From contig JAEUKA010000040.1 in assembly GCA_016794465.1 (NCBI GenBank), forward strand, positions 62,001 through 126,000: DNA of 64,000 bases, given 5' to 3'. The translations under genes and the position numbers were made by a program. Source of the DNA: Myxococcales bacterium (GTDB lineage Bacteria > Myxococcota_A > Polyangia > Palsa-1104 > JAEUJZ01). Shown in pieces: positions 61,862 through 64,000 of the stretch. Numbering within the stretch: position 1 is the first letter of the stretch; the number at the start of each line of letters is the position of its first letter. The notes under the pieces were generated by a model. It made no database searches. It was not told the DNA's origin and saw only the letters and a program-made list of their open reading frames with translations.

Positions 61862-64000
61862 TTACATCCGCTCGACCCGGGCCGGGACGTACTTGTGCCA
61901 GGGTGTTCCTGCCAGCCAGTCGCGGTCTTCCAGGGCCGTCAGCTCATTGGGGGCTATCCCCGGGCTCGCCGCTGGGCCGGACTCCCCTGGATAGCTGGTA
62001 CCCAGACCATTCGGCAGGCTGATGTGCCCGGCCTGCAGCGTATCGGTAATCTCGATCGTCGCCACGGCGCTGCCTCGTCGGGTGGTCACGCGCGCCGAGC
62101 CACCGTCCGCTAGGCCCAGTCGCTCGGCATCGGCAGGTGACATCCGCAGTGCCCCGGTCAGGTCCTGCCTGCGCCACGCCGGGTCCCGCAGCACCGTGTT
62201 GGCCGTGGTTGACCGCCGCTCCCCCGCCGACAGCACCAGCGGAAACTGTGGATCACGGGCGCCCGGATCTTCGGACGGCAAGCGGCTAAGCTCTGCCAGC
62301 AGCTCCGGGATCGCCAAGCGGATCTTCTTGTCCGAGGTATCCAGTCGCTGCCACGTCTCCTCGTAGTCATCGACCGTAAAGACGATGCCAGAGCGGCGCG
62401 TCAGCATCGCCTCGAACAGCTGCTCACCCAGCTCCGGCCCAAAGCCCGCAAAGCCCGCCCGCTGCACCGAGTCCGGAAACGTCATGGCACAGATGTGCGC
62501 CGCTCCCCACAGCGCCGCCGCTTGCGCTGCCCCAGCGGGAAGAGCCGGGCCGAGCGTCTCGTACAGCACAATCGGCGCCAGTGGCATAAGGTGCGGCTTC
62601 TCCGCCGTGAGCCGGAAGAACTCTGCCGCATACGCCCCGCGCCCTTCGGTTGGAATGCGCGCCGCCGCCTGATGCAGCTCCGCCAGCTCTTCGTCACGGA
62701 TCGCGCCCAGCGCCCGCACCAGCCGGCGATGGATCTCGGGCTCGGGCAGCGTACCTTCCAAGGGCGGCAGGATCGGCGCGCGCAGCTGGAAGTAGTTGCG
62801 CGGAAACTCCAGGTTGAAGAACGTCGCTTCCCACTTCTCGAACTGCGACGACGCCGGCAGCACATAGTGAGCCAGCTGCGCCGTCTCGCTCATCGCCACG
62901 TCAATCACCACCAGGCACTCCAGCGCCGCCAGCGCCTGCCGCATCCGCTGACTGTCGGGCAGGGAGTGGGCAGGATTGGCACTCTCGACGATCATCGCGC
63001 GAAACCGCGCCGGATGGTCGGTCAGGATCTCTTCCGGGATGACGCTGGCGGGAATCAGCCCGGTGATGATGCGATGGCCCCCAACTGGCGTCTTCCGTCC
63101 GCCGCCACCGCCCCCACCAAGCCCGGCCACCCGGGTGTGGATGTTCATCGCCCCGCGCTTGGCAAAGTTGCCGGTCAGCAGATAGAGCAGCTTCTCGAGG
63201 TACGAGTTGAGCGTCGAGTGTGGCGCCTGCTGCACCCCCAGGTCTTCAAACGTGGCCACGCTGCTTGCGGCGGCAATTCGCCTGGCCACAGTGCGCACCA
63301 GCTCTTCCGACAGCCCCGCCCGAGCGCAGTAGTCCGCCACGGGAATCGCTGCCAGCGCCGCCGACACCGTCGCAAAGTCGCTGGTGTGTTCGCCGATGAA
63401 GCGGTGCGCCACCAAGTCTTCCTGCACCAGCACCGCACCCAGCGCCGACAGACAGAAGGCATCGGTGCCCGGTCGCACTTGCAGGTGGAAGTCGGCCAGC
63501 TCTGCCGTCTCGGTACGCCGGGGATCAATGACGATCAGCGCCCGCGCCGGATCTTTCGCCAGCTCCTTCAGGATCACCCTCGCCCGGGAGAAGCCGTGCG
63601 ACTGCCACGGGTTCTTGCCCACAAACACCGCCACCTCGGCATGCTCGAAGTCACCCGAGGTGTGGCAGCGAGGCCGACCGAACAGCTGCCCGTCCACCCA
63701 AAACTCCCCCGTCTTTTCCTGGGCCAGCGCATTCGACGTGTAGGTCGATCCCAGCGCCGCCCGGGTCGCGCGACCGTACGCCCCACCCAGGTGATTCCCC
63801 TGACCACCGCCGCCATAGTAGAAGATGCGGTCGCCGCCGTGCTCGTCTCGGATCGCCGACAGCCGCTGCGCCACCTCGTGGATCGCCGTGTCCCAGTCGA
63901 TGGCCTCGAACGTCCCATCGGCGCGCCGCCGCAGCGGTGAGGTCAGCCGATCGCGCGCATTCTGGTAGGTATCAAGCCGCTGTGCCTTCTCGCACAGGTA
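61862..64000 (-). CDS. Molybdopterin oxidoreductase (formate dehydrogenase/nitrate reductase superfamily), 5' end outside window
   Basis: The frame is open to the right edge, so the N-terminus, with most of the Fe-S motif, is missing; the visible chain starts YLCEKAQRLD, typical of the end of the 4Fe-4S domain. The 712 visible residues follow the molybdopterin oxidoreductase pattern: AIDWDTAIHEVAQRL, YYGGGGQGNHLG, AEVAVFVGKNPWQSHG, IVIDPRRTETAELADFHLQVRPG, NYFQLRAP, and a C-terminal dinucleotide-binding domain (LRMSPADAERLGLADGGSARVTTRRG). A Gly8 run lies near LGGGGGGGRK. Likely an oxidoreductase using bis-MGD. The metal ligand region is at about 63,690-63,720 (no Cys/Sec evident). Substrate unknown. 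Confidence 0.88.
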   Translation of the reverse strand, partial: YLCEKAQRLDTYQNARDRLTSPLRRRADGTFEAIDWDTAIHEVAQRLSAIRDEHGGDRIFYYGGGGQGNHLGGAYGRATRAALGSTYTSNALAQEKTGEFWVDGQLFGRPRCHTSGDFEHAEVAVFVGKNPWQSHGFSRARVILKELAKDPARALIVIDPRRTETAELADFHLQVRPGTDAFCLSALGAVLVQEDLVAHRFIGEHTSDFATVSAALAAIPVADYCARAGLSEELVRTVARRIAAASSVATFEDLGVQQAPHSTLNSYLEKLLYLLTGNFAKRGAMNIHTRVAGLGGGGGGGRKTPVGGHRIITGLIPASVIPEEILTDHPARFRAMIVESANPAHSLPDSQRMRQALAALECLVVIDVAMSETAQLAHYVLPASSQFEKWEATFFNLEFPRNYFQLRAPILPPLEGTLPEPEIHRRLVRALGAIRDEELAELHQAAARIPTEGRGAYAAEFFRLTAEKPHLMPLAPIVLYETLGPALPAGAAQAAALWGAAHICAMTFPDSVQRAGFAGFGPELGEQLFEAMLTRRSGIVFTVDDYEETWQRLDTSDKKIRLAIPELLAELSRLPSEDPGARDPQFPLVLSAGERRSTTANTVLRDPAWRRQDLTGALRMSPADAERLGLADGGSARVTTRRGSAVATIEITDTLQAGHISLPNGLGTSYPGESGPAASPGIAPNELTALEDRDWLAGTPWHKYVPARVERM

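Overview
The window is GC-rich and gene-dense. Its content points to a delta-proteobacterial lineage, most likely Myxococcota (Polyangia-like). The signs are many lipoproteins and outer-membrane proteins of unknown function, PilZ proteins of the myxobacterial type, a Ser/Thr kinase fused to a receiver, hybrid histidine kinases, an NtrC-type regulator, a degenerate J-domain protein and a large WD40 protein. This assignment is inferred from gene content only. No rRNA, CRISPR array, insertion sequence or prophage was seen. One tRNA-Met is present.

Layout: 1-848 is the end of a voltage-gated cation channel. 878-3979 (minus) is a coupled operon of a ferredoxin reductase, a MerR regulator and a ferritin-like di-iron protein, preceded by a 21-bp perfect operator-like palindrome. 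Then come YceI, an unknown protein, a LysR regulator and a dihaem beta-propeller lipoprotein (to 9124). 9269-12415 (minus) is mdh-sucC-sucD of the TCA cycle. 12629-15536 holds two envelope proteins and an FAD monooxygenase. 15660-20076 holds a small OB-like protein, a DUF4403-type lipoprotein, a PilZ protein and a DUF6178-like protein. 20318-23831 (minus) is bolA, a barrel-like protein, rnhB and a J-like protein. 23930-26461 holds a Fic-fold protein with a ruined active site, folB and a membrane protein.

26591-32396 (minus) is the most interesting block: four tightly packed genes coding an HTH-receiver protein, a PilZ-methyltransferase resembling PhcB, a membrane hybrid histidine kinase and a receiver-kinase protein. 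This order and content resemble the phcBSR quorum-sensing operon of Ralstonia, with an added c-di-GMP-type domain and an added DNA-binding response regulator.

32594-37314 holds an SMR transporter, molybdenum-cofactor maturation genes (a molybdopterin-binding/nucleotidyltransferase fusion and xdhC) and sufS-sufU. 37331-41248 (minus) is a lipoprotein plus TonB-dependent receptor pair. 41421-49269 holds a 14-repeat WD40 protein, uvrA, a lipid-kinase-like protein whose stop codon lies inside an antisense tRNA gene, and a kinase-receiver fusion. 49592-54313 is a four-gene exported cassette (two cytochrome-like lipoproteins, a small lipoprotein, a Tat-exported DUF1501-like protein). 54419-64000 holds parC, a SulP transporter, an NtrC-type two-component pair and a molybdopterin oxidoreductase cut by the window edge.

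A recurring non-coding theme is short tandem arrays whose units form hairpins, three of them with different sequences but similar build (33 bp x3, 22 bp x11, 21 bp x10). Two of the three sit between convergent genes.
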